Assembly: GCA_946617675.1 (NCBI GenBank)
Contig: CAMOKH010000103.1
Coordinates: 1-61,920 of the forward strand
Origin: an uncultured Prevotellaceae bacterium
Lineage (GTDB): Bacteria > Bacteroidota > Bacteroidia > Bacteroidales > Bacteroidaceae
Direction: 5' to 3'
Length of the DNA stretch: 61,920 nucleotides
Shown: positions 41,489-50,423 of the stretch, in pieces
How positions within the stretch are numbered: the first letter of the stretch is position 1
Layout: the number at the start of each line of letters is the position of its first letter
Program-made: the position numbers and the translations under genes
Notes under the pieces: model-generated
Told to the model about the DNA's origin: nothing
What the model saw: the letters and a program-made list of their open reading frames with translations, nothing else
Databases searched by the model: none

Positions 41489-43231
41489 TTACGGCATTTC
41501 CAGCACCTGTGGCATCTTCTGCCACTGCTTGTCGAGGGCGTACATCGGCTTGCAGCCCTTGGGGATGTAGAACTTACAGGCGCCGAGGACGACGTCCTTG
41601 AACACCGACTTCACAATCTTCGGCGGCTGAGGCGAGTTGAGCTTTACCTCGCGCAGCGAGACGCACTTCTCGAAGGCACCGCCGCCGATGCTCCTCAGAC
41701 TCACCGGCAGATCGACCGTGGCCAGCGAACTGCACTCGCTGAAGGCGTCGCTGCCAATCTCCTTGACAGCGGCGGGAATGACGATAGCCTTCAGCATGGC
41801 GCACTTGGCGAAGGCGTCGCTGCCGATGCTCGTCAGCGTGATGGGCAGCGTCACGTCGCTCAGCGAGGCGCACTCCTCGAAGGCCTTGCTGCCTATCTTC
41901 TTCACCGACACCGGCAGGCCGATGCTGCGCAGGCTGCGGCAGTGGCGGAAGGTCTCGCTCTCGATGGTCTCAATGAAGCCCTTTATCTCGACGCTGTCGA
42001 GCCCGGTGCACTCCTCGAAGGCGCTGTTGCCGATCTTCTTGACGTTGCCGGGAATGAAAATCTGCTTCAGGTTCAGACAGCCCTCGAAGGTCGAGTTGCC
42101 GATCTCCTTGAGCGACGTGGGCAGCTCTATCTCAGCCAGGTTGCGGCAACCGTGGAAGGCGTCGTTGTCAATCTCCTTCACGCTCTCAGGCAGCGTCACG
42201 TGCTGCAGCGAGACGCAGTCCTCGAAGGTCGAGTTGCCAATCTCGTCGAGCGAGCCGGCCAGGCTGACGCTCTCCAGTGCACTGCACTTCTGGAAAGCAC
42301 CGTTGCCGAGGTCGGTCAGTCCCTCGACGTCAATCTTCTTCAGTGCGCTGCACTCCTCGAAGGCGTTCGAGCCAATCTTATTGACACTGCCCAGCTCGAT
42401 GGTCGTCAGGCGCGAGCACTGCTCGAAAGCCGAGTTGCCTATCAGCTTCAGCTCGTCGCTTAGCGCGATGGTCTCCAGGCTCTTACAGTTGCGGAAGGCG
42501 TTATTCCCGATGCTCGTCACGCTCTCGGGCATCGTTATCTCGGCCAGACTCTCGCAGTCCATGAACGTGGCGGCGCCGATAGCCGTCACGTTGTTACCCA
42601 TGAAGACAACCTTCGTCAGGGCCTTGCAGCCGGTGAAGACGTTGTTCTCAAGCTCAACCAGGTTCTTGGGCAGTTCAATGCTCTCAATGGCACTCTGCTC
42701 GAAGGCGTCGTGCTCTATCTTCGTCAGCGCCTCCGGCAGTACAATGGCCTTCAGACTCGTGCAGTCGCTGAAGGCGTTCGAGCCGATGTTCACCACGCCC
42801 GCCGGAATGTGTACCTCGCAGAGCGACTCGCAGTTGTCAAAGCAGTTGTCGCCGATGGTCACGGTGGCGTCGGGCAGGATGGCCTTCTGCAGGCTCTTGG
42901 CACCAGAGAAGAGACCGCTGGGCAGCACGCCCGTCTCGGTCTTCATGCCGGCCTTGCCCTCGGTGATGACGGCCTCGCTCAGGTCAATCATCGTCACCAG
43001 TTTCTCGTCGGCCACCTTCTTGTTAGTCTTCGTGCGCGTCACAATCTGGCTCAACAGCTTCAGGTCGGCACCGTTCAGCGGTCCCGTCACCTTCAGTTCG
43101 GCCACCTTGAAGCGCACGCTGTCAGGCAGTTGTGCGGCCAGCGTGCCGACCGAGTCGACGCTGACGTTCATCGTCTGTGCCGTAGCCCAGAGGGGCATCA
43201 GGGCAACAATCATTGTTAGTAGCTTTTTCAT
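41489..43231 (-). CDS. BspA-like leucine-rich repeat surface protein
   Basis: 580 residues. Signal peptide at about 1-19 (MPLWATAQ), a short N-terminal domain to about 105 and about 19 LRR_5 repeats of 23 residues with the BspA consensus (IGNSAFEECTGLDSVEIKGF, KKIGSKAFEECASLSDVTLP). BspA-like proteins bind host or bacterial surface partners in oral and gut Bacteroidales. No type IX C-terminal sorting domain is seen. It starts 16 bases after the trmB stop with GAAAGGAACG upstream. Repeat-to-repeat similarity makes it open to recombination. Confidence 0.92.
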   Translation of the reverse strand: MKKLLTMIVALMPLWATAQTMNVSVDSVGTLAAQLPDSVRFKVAELKVTGPLNGADLKLLSQIVTRTKTNKKVADEKLVTMIDLSEAVITEGKAGMKTETGVLPSGLFSGAKSLQKAILPDATVTIGDNCFDNCESLCEVHIPAGVVNIGSNAFSDCTSLKAIVLPEALTKIEHDAFEQSAIESIELPKNLVELENNVFTGCKALTKVVFMGNNVTAIGAATFMDCESLAEITMPESVTSIGNNAFRNCKSLETIALSDELKLIGNSAFEQCSRLTTIELGSVNKIGSNAFEECSALKKIDVEGLTDLGNGAFQKCSALESVSLAGSLDEIGNSTFEDCVSLQHVTLPESVKEIDNDAFHGCRNLAEIELPTSLKEIGNSTFEGCLNLKQIFIPGNVKKIGNSAFEECTGLDSVEIKGFIETIESETFRHCRSLRSIGLPVSVKKIGSKAFEECASLSDVTLPITLTSIGSDAFAKCAMLKAIVIPAAVKEIGSDAFSECSSLATVDLPVSLRSIGGGAFEKCVSLREVKLNSPQPPKIVKSVFKDVVLGACKFYIPKGCKPMYALDKQWQKMPQVLEMP

Positions 43232-43247
43232 AACTATCGTTCCTTTC

Positions 43248-44021
43248 TTATTTGTTTTTTTCAAGAGAGCTGCGCTTCGAGCGGTGGTACGAGCGGTAGT
43301 CGTCGAGCTCAATCTCCACGTCGGGCTCGGCCAGGACGGTGGCGTGGGGCAGGTGCCAGCGCATGTACTTGATGTTCAGTCCGCGCGCTATCCACATCTG
43401 CTCGTAGTAGGTCTGAACCGAGAGCGTCGCCGGCTCTACATTCTCGGCCGACAGCGGGTCGTGGTAGAGGTCGGTGGTCCGGAAGTCCACCGGCAGCTGG
43501 TTCTTCTCGGCCATCAGGGTCGTATAGGTGAACAGGAAGTTCGAGTCGGTCTTCAGGTGCAGCAGGCCCCCGTCGGTCAGGAATCGGCGGTAGCGCTCCA
43601 TGAACCACGTCGACGTGAGCCGTTTCCTCGGGTTCTTCATCTGCGGGTCGCTGAACGTCAGCCAGATTTCCTGCACCTCGTCGGCACTGAAGAAGCGGTC
43701 GATGATTTCGATGTTCGTCCTGAGGAAGGCCACGTTCCGCAGCCCTTCGTTCAGGGCCTGCGTGGCTCCCGTCCACATGCGCGCCCCCTTGATGTCGACG
43801 CCGATGAAGTTCTTCCCGGGGTAGTTGCGGGCCAGTTCCACGGTGTACTCACCCTTGCCGCAGCCCAGCTCCAGCACGATCGGGTTGTCGTTGCCGAAGT
43901 ACTGCTCGCGCCAGCGCCCCTGCATCGTGAAGGGGTGCTCGTCGTAGGTAGAGTAGGGGAACTGGAACACGTTCCCGTAGGTTTCCATATCTGCAAACTT
44001 TGCTAACTTTCCTTTTCCCAT
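43248..44021 (-). CDS. trmB: tRNA (guanine-N7)-methyltransferase
   Basis: 257 residues from the ATG at 44021. Makes m7G46 in tRNAs. The SAM motif is [20 protein letters not shown], followed by [13 protein letters not shown] and the tRNA-binding [20 protein letters not shown] motif (DPxxKxxxxKRR type). Other ATGs at 44060 and 43988 are possible, but 44060 lies before the -7 box. The first gene of the trmB-LRR-mrp unit. Confidence 0.92.
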   Translation of the reverse strand: MGKGKLAKFADMETYGNVFQFPYSTYDEHPFTMQGRWREQYFGNDNPIVLELGCGKGEYTVELARNYPGKNFIGVDIKGARMWTGATQALNEGLRNVAFLRTNIEIIDRFFSADEVQEIWLTFSDPQMKNPRKRLTSTWFMERYRRFLTDGGLLHLKTDSNFLFTYTTLMAEKNQLPVDFRTTDLYHDPLSAENVEPATLSVQTYYEQMWIARGLNIKYMRWHLPHATVLAEPDVEIELDDYRSYHRSKRSSLEKNK

Positions 44022-44029
44022 AACGCCTG

Positions 44030-44037
44030 CAAAGGTA
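44030..44037 (-). promoter_or_regulatory. -7 box for trmB
   Basis: TACCTTTG then CAGGCGTT on the minus strand; the ATG at 44021 begins 8 bases after the box, so the leader is at most a few bases. Confidence 0.68.
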
Positions 44038-44105
44038 AGCATTTCTTTTGTAATTAGCAAATCTGTAGCGGAAATATTCGCTCGAAGCCTGAATTAGAAC
44101 CACTG

Positions 44106-44509
44106 AAAACCTGCACTTCCTGCACTGACCCCTGTCTATGAGCGAGTTATGAGCCGACGGCAGCTGTTTTTCCTGCACTTGTTCCGCTATTTTCCTGCAC
44201 TGGTCTTTATGGTTTTCCGTAGGCGGCGCGGCTTTCAGAAAGCAGTCCGTAAATATTTTTCAAAAAGTCAGTCAGCCTCTTTCATGGCGTGACTGCCGGA
44301 TTTTCAAGCCATGAAAAACTGATTGTCAAGCCTCGAAGCGATGCTGACTGCCCTGCTTTGTCCCGCGGCGGGGCGCGCCGTCTGGCGGAAGTGCAGGTTC
44401 TTCGGGCTGTTCAGTGCAGGTTCTTCAGGCTGTCCAGTGCAGGTTCTTGAGGCGTTTTAGCCTCGTAACCGCCTGATAGTCAGTAGTCAGTGCAGGAAAT
44501 GCAGGTTTT
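44106..44509. repeat. 404-bp composite non-coding element with about 50-bp inverted ends
   Basis: Left end AAAACCTGCACTTCCTGCAC, continuing TGACCCCTGTCTATGAGCGA. The right end, read in reverse, is AAAACCTGCATTTCCTGCAC then TGACTACTGACTATCAGGCG. About 40 of 50 bases agree. Inside are TTTTCCTGCACT motifs, a GGCGGCGCGGCTTTCAG unit and three copies of a 23-base GTGCAGGTTCTTC unit (about 44390-44455). No coding potential is seen in 44061-44600. Confidence 0.75.
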
Positions 44510-44527
44510 ACGTCTGCTAAAGTAATA

Positions 44528-44566
44528 AACAATGGGCTGACTCCTCGAAGGAATCAGCCCATTGTT
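44528..44566 (-). terminator. Intrinsic terminator of ilvE
   Basis: AACAATGGGCTGA pairs perfectly with TCAGCCCATTGTT (13 bp) around a 13-base loop, 37 bases after the ilvE stop codon. T-rich sequence follows on the minus strand. Confidence 0.85.
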
Positions 44567-44603
44567 ATAGATAATGTGGCACCATTATGGTGCAGGGTAA
44601 GCC

Positions 44604-45620
44604 TTACTCGATGACGACGGTGGTCCAGCCGTGCTTGTCCTCAAGCTCGCCGTACTGGATGCCGCGCAGCGTGTCGAACAGCTTCTTTGAGATGGGGCCG
44701 GGCTTGTCGCCGAAAGAGTAGCGCTTGCCCGTGTCGATGTCGTCGATGTAGCTGATGGGCGAGATGACGGCCGCCGTGCCGCAGGCTCCGGCCTCCTCGA
44801 AGGTCTCGAGCTCCTCCTCGGGGATGGGGCGGCGCTCCACCTTCAGACCTAAGTCCTCGGCCACCTGCATCAGGCTCTTGTTGGTGATTGAGGGCAGGAT
44901 GCTGGTCGACTTCGGCGTGATGTAAGTGTTGTTCTTGATGCCGAAGAAGTTGGCGGCACCACACTCGTCAATGTACTTCTTCTCCTTGGCGTCGAGGTAG
45001 AACTCGCAGGCGTAGCCCTTCTCGTGGGCCAGGTTATTGGCAAAGAGCGAAGCGGCGTAGTTGCCGCCCACCTTATATTTACCCGTGCCGAGGGGGGCCG
45101 AGCGGTCGTAGTCGCGGATGATGACGTAGGGGTTGGCAGCGAAGCCGCCCTTGAAGTAAGGGCCTACGGGTGTGACGAAGATCAGGAAGCAGTACTCCTT
45201 GGCGGGGTGTACGCCTACCTGGGCTGAGGTGCCGATGAGCAGCGGGCGGATGTAGAGCGTGGCGCCCGACTCGTAGGTGGGAATCCACTCCTGGTTGAGG
45301 CGCACCACCTTCTTCACCATCTCGGTGAACAGCTCTGTCGAGACCTCGGGCATCATGATGCCGCGGCAGGTGGACTGCAGTCGGGCGGCGTTCTCGTCGA
45401 CGCGGAAGATGCGCACCTTGCCGTCCTTGCAGCGGTAGGCCTTCAGTCCCTCGAAGGCCTCCTGGCCGTAGTGCAGGCAGGTGGCTGCCATGTGCAGGTT
45501 CAGATACTCGTCGGAGCAGACTTCAATCTCGCCCCACTTGCCGTCGCGATAGTAGCAACGTACGTTGTAGTCGGTTTTCATGTAACCGAAGGACAAATTT
45601 GCCCAGTCTAAGTTTTTCAT
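44604..45620 (-). CDS. ilvE: Branched-chain amino acid aminotransferase
   Basis: 338 residues. PLP enzyme that swaps amino groups between glutamate and the keto acids of Leu, Ile and Val. The PLP lysine lies in GTGKYKVGGNYAAS, and HYGQEAFEGLKAYR and EAGACGTAAVISPI are characteristic. Of the long bacterial type (about 340 residues) used by Bacteroidetes. No biosynthetic partners are next to it. It is preceded by two tiny membrane-protein genes and ends at a strong terminator. Confidence 0.96.
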   Translation of the reverse strand: MKNLDWANLSFGYMKTDYNVRCYYRDGKWGEIEVCSDEYLNLHMAATCLHYGQEAFEGLKAYRCKDGKVRIFRVDENAARLQSTCRGIMMPEVSTELFTEMVKKVVRLNQEWIPTYESGATLYIRPLLIGTSAQVGVHPAKEYCFLIFVTPVGPYFKGGFAANPYVIIRDYDRSAPLGTGKYKVGGNYAASLFANNLAHEKGYACEFYLDAKEKKYIDECGAANFFGIKNNTYITPKSTSILPSITNKSLMQVAEDLGLKVERRPIPEEELETFEEAGACGTAAVISPISYIDDIDTGKRYSFGDKPGPISKKLFDTLRGIQYGELEDKHGWTTVVIE

Positions 45621-45637
45621 TATCGTTGTGATTAGTG

Positions 45638-45672
45638 TTTACTGTTCTACTATTCTACTGTTCTACTTCCAG
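45638..45672. repeat. GTAGAACA-type direct repeats before ilvE
   Basis: Tandem TACTGTTC/TACTATTC units. They overlap the last codons of the 35-residue peptide gene, where they encode VEQ and the stop. Confidence 0.7.
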
Positions 45673-45762
45673 ATGGTTCGTTTTGTACAACTGGTAAAGG
45701 CACCATGCAATAATGCAAAGCCCGATAGCTCCTAATGTGTAAAGTAAATTTAGAAATGCCAT
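45655..45762 (-). CDS. 35-residue single-helix membrane peptide
   Basis: MAFLNLLYTLGAIGLCIIAW, then CLYQLYKTNHLEVEQ. One membrane helix with a short polar tail. It starts 4 bases after the stop of the DUF6722-like gene, the same arrangement as 34184. Function unknown. Confidence 0.58.
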   Translation of the reverse strand: MAFLNLLYTLGAIGLCIIAWCLYQLYKTNHLEVEQ

Positions 45763-45766
45763 GTCA

Positions 45767-46003
45767 TCAGTATTTTTTTATTCCTAAATAATATAACAAT
45801 GCGCCCGCTGTAGTGAGGATAGCTGCAACTACGCTCCCAACGAAAATCAGGTTCTCCTGGGATATACCCATGTCCATGATGGCGCCTAAGATGATGCCTG
45901 CAAAGACGAGTTTAGCTATGTCAAGCACAAACTTACTGGCTTCTTTATAAGCCTCTTTTGCTTCAGCATCAGTTATTCGTTCCCGTCGTTTCTTCTGATT
46001 CAT
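45767..46003 (-). CDS. Small membrane protein, DUF6722-like (second copy)
   Basis: 78 residues. Charged N-terminus (NQKKRRERITDAEAKEAYKE), then KFVLDIAKLVFAGIILGAIM, an acidic turn (DMGISQE) and a second helix (FVGSVVAAILTTAGALLYYL). Aligns in plan with the gene at 33969 and is likewise followed by a tiny membrane peptide gene. Its -7 box ends 4 bases before the ATG, so its mRNA is probably leaderless. Function unknown. Confidence 0.72.
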   Translation of the reverse strand: MNQKKRRERITDAEAKEAYKEASKFVLDIAKLVFAGIILGAIMDMGISQENLIFVGSVVAAILTTAGALLYYLGIKKY

Positions 46004-46007
46004 AGCG

Positions 46008-46015
46008 CAAAAGTA
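46008..46015 (-). promoter_or_regulatory. -7 box for the second small-membrane-protein pair, probably leaderless
   Basis: TACTTTTG then CGCT on the minus strand, directly before the ATG at 46003. A -33-like TTTG stands 20 bases further upstream (in AATTTGCAGG). Confidence 0.7.
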
Positions 46016-46054
46016 AGTATATTTGTCGAAACCTGCAAATTTTCGGCCAAAAAG

Positions 46055-46246
46055 TTACTCCTCGGCCAGTATTTTCTTGATTTCCTCGTCGGTCTTGGTC
46101 AGTTTGTCGCGGCAGAGCTTGATGAGCTGCTGGGCGCGGCGGAGCTGGTCGGTCAGCTGGTCGATGTCGAGTTCGTCGTTCTCCATGCGGCGGACGATGG
46201 TCTGCAGCTCCTGGTAGGCCTGCTCGTATTTCAGTTCTTCTTTCAT
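46055..46246 (-). CDS. xseB: Exodeoxyribonuclease VII small subunit
   Basis: 63 residues, the normal length, with the conserved YEQAYQELQTIVRRMENDEL and LDIDQLTDQLRRAQQLIKLC helices. Binds XseA to form the single-strand exonuclease. The start overlaps the xseA stop (ATGA). Confidence 0.93.
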   Translation of the reverse strand: MKEELKYEQAYQELQTIVRRMENDELDIDQLTDQLRRAQQLIKLCRDKLTKTDEEIKKILAEE

Positions 46247-47559
46247 ATTACTGTTGATTTGATGGTTCCTTTTGCTAATCGGGTCTCGACGACGTCGCCG
46301 GGGCTGAGGGTGGCGGCATCGCTGACGGCATGGCCGTCCTTGAGGGTGATGCTGTAGCCGCGTTGCAGCAGCAGCCGGGGGTCGAGCATCTTCAGCTTCT
46401 CGGCAGCGAGCTCCAGGCGGTGCTGCTCGGCGGTCAGTCGGCGGCTGGCGGCGAGGGGCAGGCGCGGGGCCAGAGCGTCGAGCCGCAGCTGTTGGCTGGC
46501 GGTGTGTTGCAGCATCAGGCTGGTGAGGCGCTGGAAGAGCTGTCCGAGCTGTGCGTCCTGACGGGTGCGCACCACTGAGAACAGCCTGGGAATGGCGGCC
46601 TGCAGGATTGAGAATTGCGAATTGAGCGTGGTCAGCTTCTGGCGGGCGAAGCTGACGATGAGCTGCTGGGCGTCGTTAAGGCTGTCGAGCACGGTCTGAG
46701 CGTGGTCGATGAGGAAGGCGGCAGCGGCCGTTGGTGTCTTCACGCGGGTGTGAGAAACCATGTCGAGTATCGACTCGTCGCGGTCGTGGCCGATGCCGGT
46801 GATGACGGGCAGCGGGAAGTTGGCCACGTTCTCGGCCAGGGCCAGCGTGTCGAAGCCTGAAAGGTCGGCGGTGGCGCCGCCGCCGCGGATGATGACGACG
46901 CAGTCGAAGGGGTCGCCCGACGGAGAACCGACGGGCACGGTGGTTTCATAGACGCGGTTGAGGGCGGCGATGATGCTCTGCTCCACCTGTTCGCCCTGCA
47001 TCGTGGCGGTGAAGAGCTGCGTTCGGAAGGCGAAGGGCGAGTCGGCCAGCTGGTTGCAGAAGTCGCCGTAGCCGGCAGCCGTCTGACTGCTGATGACGGC
47101 GATGTTGAGGCAGAAGCGGGGCAGTAGCAGTTCGCGTTGCAGGTCGAAGATGCCTTCAGCCTTGAGCTGGCGGATAATCTCCTGACGTCGGCGGTCCTGG
47201 TCGCCCAGGGTGTAGTTGGGGTCGATGTCGGTCACGATCCACGAGAAGCCGTAAGCCTCGTGGAACTGGGGGTAGACCCTCAGCAGCACCTTCATGCCGG
47301 CCTGCAGCCGTTGGCCGGTGGTACGTTCGAAGTAGGGCCGTATCATCATCCACTTCGAGGCCCAGCACTTCGCCGAGGCGCGGGCTACCGGCGTGGCGGC
47401 GCGGTCGTCGCGCTGAATGAGCTCCATGTAGCAGTGTCCGCGGCTCTCGCGGCACTCCGACAGTTCGGCCTCTACCCAGTATTCACCGGGCATGTCAGTC
47501 TCTATCAGCTCGCGTACGAGCCCGTTCAGCTCCAGCAGGGTCAGTCTCTCGTCACTCAT
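46243..47559 (-). CDS. xseA: Exodeoxyribonuclease VII large subunit
   Basis: 438 residues. N-terminal OB-fold (LTLLELNGLVRELIETDMPG, YWVEAELSECRESRGHCYME), the nuclease domain (CVVIIRGGGATADLSGFDTL, VITGIGHDRDESILDMVSHT) and the C-terminal coiled region. The true ATG at 47559 lies inside a GTGATGA repeat array that also carries a GTG in frame one codon earlier. A short AATTG-type repeat encodes LNSQFSILQ near residue 315. It begins 6 bases after the protease stop. Confidence 0.93.
   Translation of the reverse strand: MSDERLTLLELNGLVRELIETDMPGEYWVEAELSECRESRGHCYMELIQRDDRAATPVARASAKCWASKWMMIRPYFERTTGQRLQAGMKVLLRVYPQFHEAYGFSWIVTDIDPNYTLGDQDRRRQEIIRQLKAEGIFDLQRELLLPRFCLNIAVISSQTAAGYGDFCNQLADSPFAFRTQLFTATMQGEQVEQSIIAALNRVYETTVPVGSPSGDPFDCVVIIRGGGATADLSGFDTLALAENVANFPLPVITGIGHDRDESILDMVSHTRVKTPTAAAAFLIDHAQTVLDSLNDAQQLIVSFARQKLTTLNSQFSILQAAIPRLFSVVRTRQDAQLGQLFQRLTSLMLQHTASQQLRLDALAPRLPLAASRRLTAEQHRLELAAEKLKMLDPRLLLQRGYSITLKDGHAVSDAATLSPGDVVETRLAKGTIKSTVI
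46607..46626. repeat. GAATTGNGAATTG-type repeat inside xseA
   Basis: GATTGAGAATTGCGAATTGA, read in frame on the minus strand as LNSQFSI. Same class as the repeats at 122 and 31370. Confidence 0.6.
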
Positions 47560-47565
47560 CACTCA

Positions 47566-48996
47566 TCACTTCTCACTTTCCAGTTTCCCTATCATGTAAG
47601 CCCGCCAGAAGTCAGGCTTTCCGAAACCGTAGATGTTGTTTGGCGCCTGATAGTTGTTAGAGGTCTTGCGGACGAGGCTGATGATGTCGATGGCACTCAG
47701 GCTGGGAAGACCTTGCCACAGACAGGCCACCAGACCGCAGACGACGGGCGTAGAGAACGACGTGCCCATGTCGCGGACCACGGCTCCACGTCCCGAGATG
47801 AGGGTCGCCGGCGAGCCGATGGCCATGACGTCGGGCTTCACGCGGCCGTCCTGTGAGGGTCCTACCGACGAGAATGGCGCGTTCACGCCGTGGGTGTTCA
47901 GTGCCCCGACGGTGAGCATCTCATGGGCGTCGGCCGGTACGCATATCTTCTTCCACGGTCCCATGCCCGTGTTGCCGGCCGAGTTGACGAGGATGATGCC
48001 CTTCGAGGCCAGCATCGATGCCGTCCGCGATATGAGCCTCGTCTGTCCGTCGAGGTCGCGCAGTTCGAGGCTGCGGTGTGGCGGGTCGTAGTCGTTGTAG
48101 CCCAGACTGCTGTTGATGACGTCGACACCGGCAGAGTCGGCAAATTCGGCTGCCATCGTCCAGTAGTCCTCCTCTACGGGCTGCTCCGTCAGCTGGTCTT
48201 CGCAGCGCAGCAGCCAGTAGTGGGCTTCGGGAGCCGTGCCAACGAGCACCTCGGGGGCGTAGGCTGCCATAGCCGATAGCACCCGCGTCCCGTGGTCGGC
48301 ACCGTTGTAGATTTCCTCCTCGGCGGTGGCGTAGTGGGGCATCAGCGGGTTGTGCCAGACGAAGTCGCGCGTGCCCTCGACGCGCAGGTTGCTGAAGGCC
48401 GGAATACGGTTGACGTTCTGGAATCCGCCGTCGAAGATGGCGATGGTCATGCCCCGCCCGCGCAGCCGGATGTTGTGCAGCCGTTGGCCGTTAAGGTATT
48501 CTATCTGCTCCTTGCCGTGACCGTAGTATTCGCTCTTGACGGAGTCCCAGGGGTTGTAGTGGTCGTTGACGTTCCAGCGCGGGCGCTCCTTCTCGACCGA
48601 GTCAGGCGACACCCACACCAGCTCGGCCTTGCTGACGAAGGGCAGCAGGCGCAGCTGCTCCACGGCGAGCGAGTCGGCGGTGCGTGCCACGACGGTGTTG
48701 TTCCATCGGCTCTGTCCGACGATGCTGATGCCCTTTATGGCACGGATGGCCTTCAGGTAGCGCGGCGTGACGGGCAGGTCGGTCGAGTCGAGGGCCAGTC
48801 CCTGGCGGCGCCGACGCTCTACTGACTTCTGCGACAGCCATCGGGTGGGGTGGTCGAGTCGGTAGGGCGAGTCGTGCTTGTCGGTCAGCGTGAGACGATA
48901 CATGAATTGCTTGCCTCCAGGATATCTCTTCTTGGCGGCGGCATGGCCGGAAATGGCCCATGCGATGACAAAAACGAGGGTAAAGACGCGTATCAC
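47566..48996 (-). CDS. Secreted S8 (subtilisin-like) serine peptidase
   Basis: 476 residues from a GTG at 48996. Signal peptide (VFTLVFVIAWAISGHAAA), a pro-region (GGKQFMYRLTLTDKHDSPYR, SVERRRRQGLALDSTDLPVT), and a catalytic triad visible as Asp in TIAIFDGGF, His in GADHGTRVLS and Ser in GTSFSTPVVCGL, with SSLGYND and SAGNTG loops. The GTG is chosen because the -7 box TACCTTTG ends 4 bases before it and the upstream frame would start before the promoter. No type IX sorting domain is seen. Leads xseA. Confidence 0.9.
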   Translation of the reverse strand: MIRVFTLVFVIAWAISGHAAAKKRYPGGKQFMYRLTLTDKHDSPYRLDHPTRWLSQKSVERRRRQGLALDSTDLPVTPRYLKAIRAIKGISIVGQSRWNNTVVARTADSLAVEQLRLLPFVSKAELVWVSPDSVEKERPRWNVNDHYNPWDSVKSEYYGHGKEQIEYLNGQRLHNIRLRGRGMTIAIFDGGFQNVNRIPAFSNLRVEGTRDFVWHNPLMPHYATAEEEIYNGADHGTRVLSAMAAYAPEVLVGTAPEAHYWLLRCEDQLTEQPVEEDYWTMAAEFADSAGVDVINSSLGYNDYDPPHRSLELRDLDGQTRLISRTASMLASKGIILVNSAGNTGMGPWKKICVPADAHEMLTVGALNTHGVNAPFSSVGPSQDGRVKPDVMAIGSPATLISGRGAVVRDMGTSFSTPVVCGLVACLWQGLPSLSAIDIISLVRKTSNNYQAPNNIYGFGKPDFWRAYMIGKLESEK

Positions 48997-49000
48997 AGTG

Positions 49001-49008
49001 CAAAGGTA
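49001..49008 (-). promoter_or_regulatory. -7 box for the S8 peptidase-xse unit, probably leaderless
   Basis: TACCTTTG then CACT on the minus strand, directly followed by the GTG start codon at 48996. Confidence 0.68.
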
Positions 49009-49050
49009 AGAATTATTTTTGTAAAATTTGGCGGAATGGGGAAAAAAATG

Positions 49051-49058
49051 TAATTTTG
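49051..49058 (+). promoter_or_regulatory. -7 box for the MATE operon
   Basis: TAATTTTG then CAGTCC, 12 bases before the ATG at 49071. Confidence 0.65.
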
Positions 49059-49070
49059 CAGTCCAGAAGT

Positions 49071-50423
49071 ATGGATAATATGAAAGCAACCCTCGAACTG
49101 GGCACCAAGCCCGTGGGCCGTCTGCTGTGGCAATACGCCCTGCCGGCCATCGTGGCCATGACCGCTTCGAGTCTGTATAACATCATCGACCGTGCGATGA
49201 TCGGCCAGGTCGTCGGACCCGAGGCCATTGCCGGTCTGGGTATCACGTTCCCGCTGATGAACCTCAGCGCCGCCTTCGGGGCGGCGGTCGGTGTGGGAGC
49301 GTCGACATGCATCAGCGTGAAGTTAGGCCAGCGCGACTACGAGACGGCCGAGCGCCTGCTGGGCAACACGGTGACGCTGAACCTCATCGTGGGGTTCCTC
49401 TTCATGGTGGTCTGCCTGGTGTTCATCAACCCCATCCTGCGGTTCTTCGGAGCCTCCGATGCTACGCTGCCCTACGCCCGCGAGTTCATGACGGTCATCC
49501 TGCTTGGCAACATGATTACCCACATGTACTTCGGCATGAACGCCGTGCTACGTGCTGCCGGCAAGCCTCGCCACGCCATGTATGCCACGCTGTTCACCGT
49601 GGGCATGAACATCCTGCTGGTCGTCGCCTTCGTCTGGTGGTTCCGCTGGGGCATCCGCGGGGCGGCACTGGCCACCGTCACCTCGCAGACACTGGCCCTC
49701 GGCTGGCAGTTGTGGATATTCTCTGACCAGCGCGAACTGCTCCACCTGAAGCGGGGCATCTACCGGCTCAGGTCGCAGCTCGTGAAGAACATCATTGCCA
49801 TCGGCATCTCACCCTTCCTGATGAACGTCACGTCGTGCGTCATCGTCATCTTCATGAACAACCAGTTCGTGCGCTACGGCGGCGACATGGCCGTCGGCGC
49901 CTACTCGATAGCCAACTCGATGGCGATGGTGTTCTTCATGTTCGTCATGGGCGTCACTCAGGGCATGCAGCCCATCGTGGGCTATAACTACGGGGCTGAG
50001 AAGTACGACCGCATGCTGCGCTGCCTCTGGCTGGCCATCGCCGTGGCTACCTCCATCCTTCTGGTGGGCTGGGCCCTGGCCATGCTCTTCCCCTGGCAGC
50101 TGGCCCGCATCTTCACCACCGACCCGACGCTGCTCGAGATGTCGGCGCGCGGCATCCGCCTCGACATGCTGGTGTTCCCCATCATTGCGTCGCAGGCCGT
50201 CATCACCAACTTCTTCCAGTGCATCGGCAAGGTGCGCATCAGCATCTTCCTCTCGCTGACGCGCCAGCTGCTCATGCTCCTGCCGCTGGCCTACCTGATG
50301 CCCCTGTGGTGGCAGCTCGACGGCGTGTGGTACTCGATGCCGGCCAGCGACTTCGGCTCGTTTGCCATGACGTGGCCGCTGTTGTTGTGGTATCTCAAGA
50401 AACTTAAATCCTATGGACAGTAA
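49071..50423 (+). CDS. MATE family efflux transporter
   Basis: 450 residues with twelve membrane helices in two MatE halves. Typical start (GTKPVGRLLWQYALPAIVAM, SLYNIIDRAMIGQVVGPEAI) and second-half start (IGISPFLMNVTSCVIVIFMN). Exports drugs or metabolites in exchange for Na+ or H+. The substrate cannot be read. Start at 49071; M4 (49080) is also possible. The next gene overlaps the end by 11 bases. Confidence 0.93.
   Translation: MDNMKATLELGTKPVGRLLWQYALPAIVAMTASSLYNIIDRAMIGQVVGPEAIAGLGITFPLMNLSAAFGAAVGVGASTCISVKLGQRDYETAERLLGNTVTLNLIVGFLFMVVCLVFINPILRFFGASDATLPYAREFMTVILLGNMITHMYFGMNAVLRAAGKPRHAMYATLFTVGMNILLVVAFVWWFRWGIRGAALATVTSQTLALGWQLWIFSDQRELLHLKRGIYRLRSQLVKNIIAIGISPFLMNVTSCVIVIFMNNQFVRYGGDMAVGAYSIANSMAMVFFMFVMGVTQGMQPIVGYNYGAEKYDRMLRCLWLAIAVATSILLVGWALAMLFPWQLARIFTTDPTLLEMSARGIRLDMLVFPIIASQAVITNFFQCIGKVRISIFLSLTRQLLMLLPLAYLMPLWWQLDGVWYSMPASDFGSFAMTWPLLLWYLKKLKSYGQ

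Noticed and set aside
47566..48996. Type IX secretion cargo
   Set aside because: The peptidase and the LRR protein lack a recognisable C-terminal sorting domain, although porQ and porE are present in the window.
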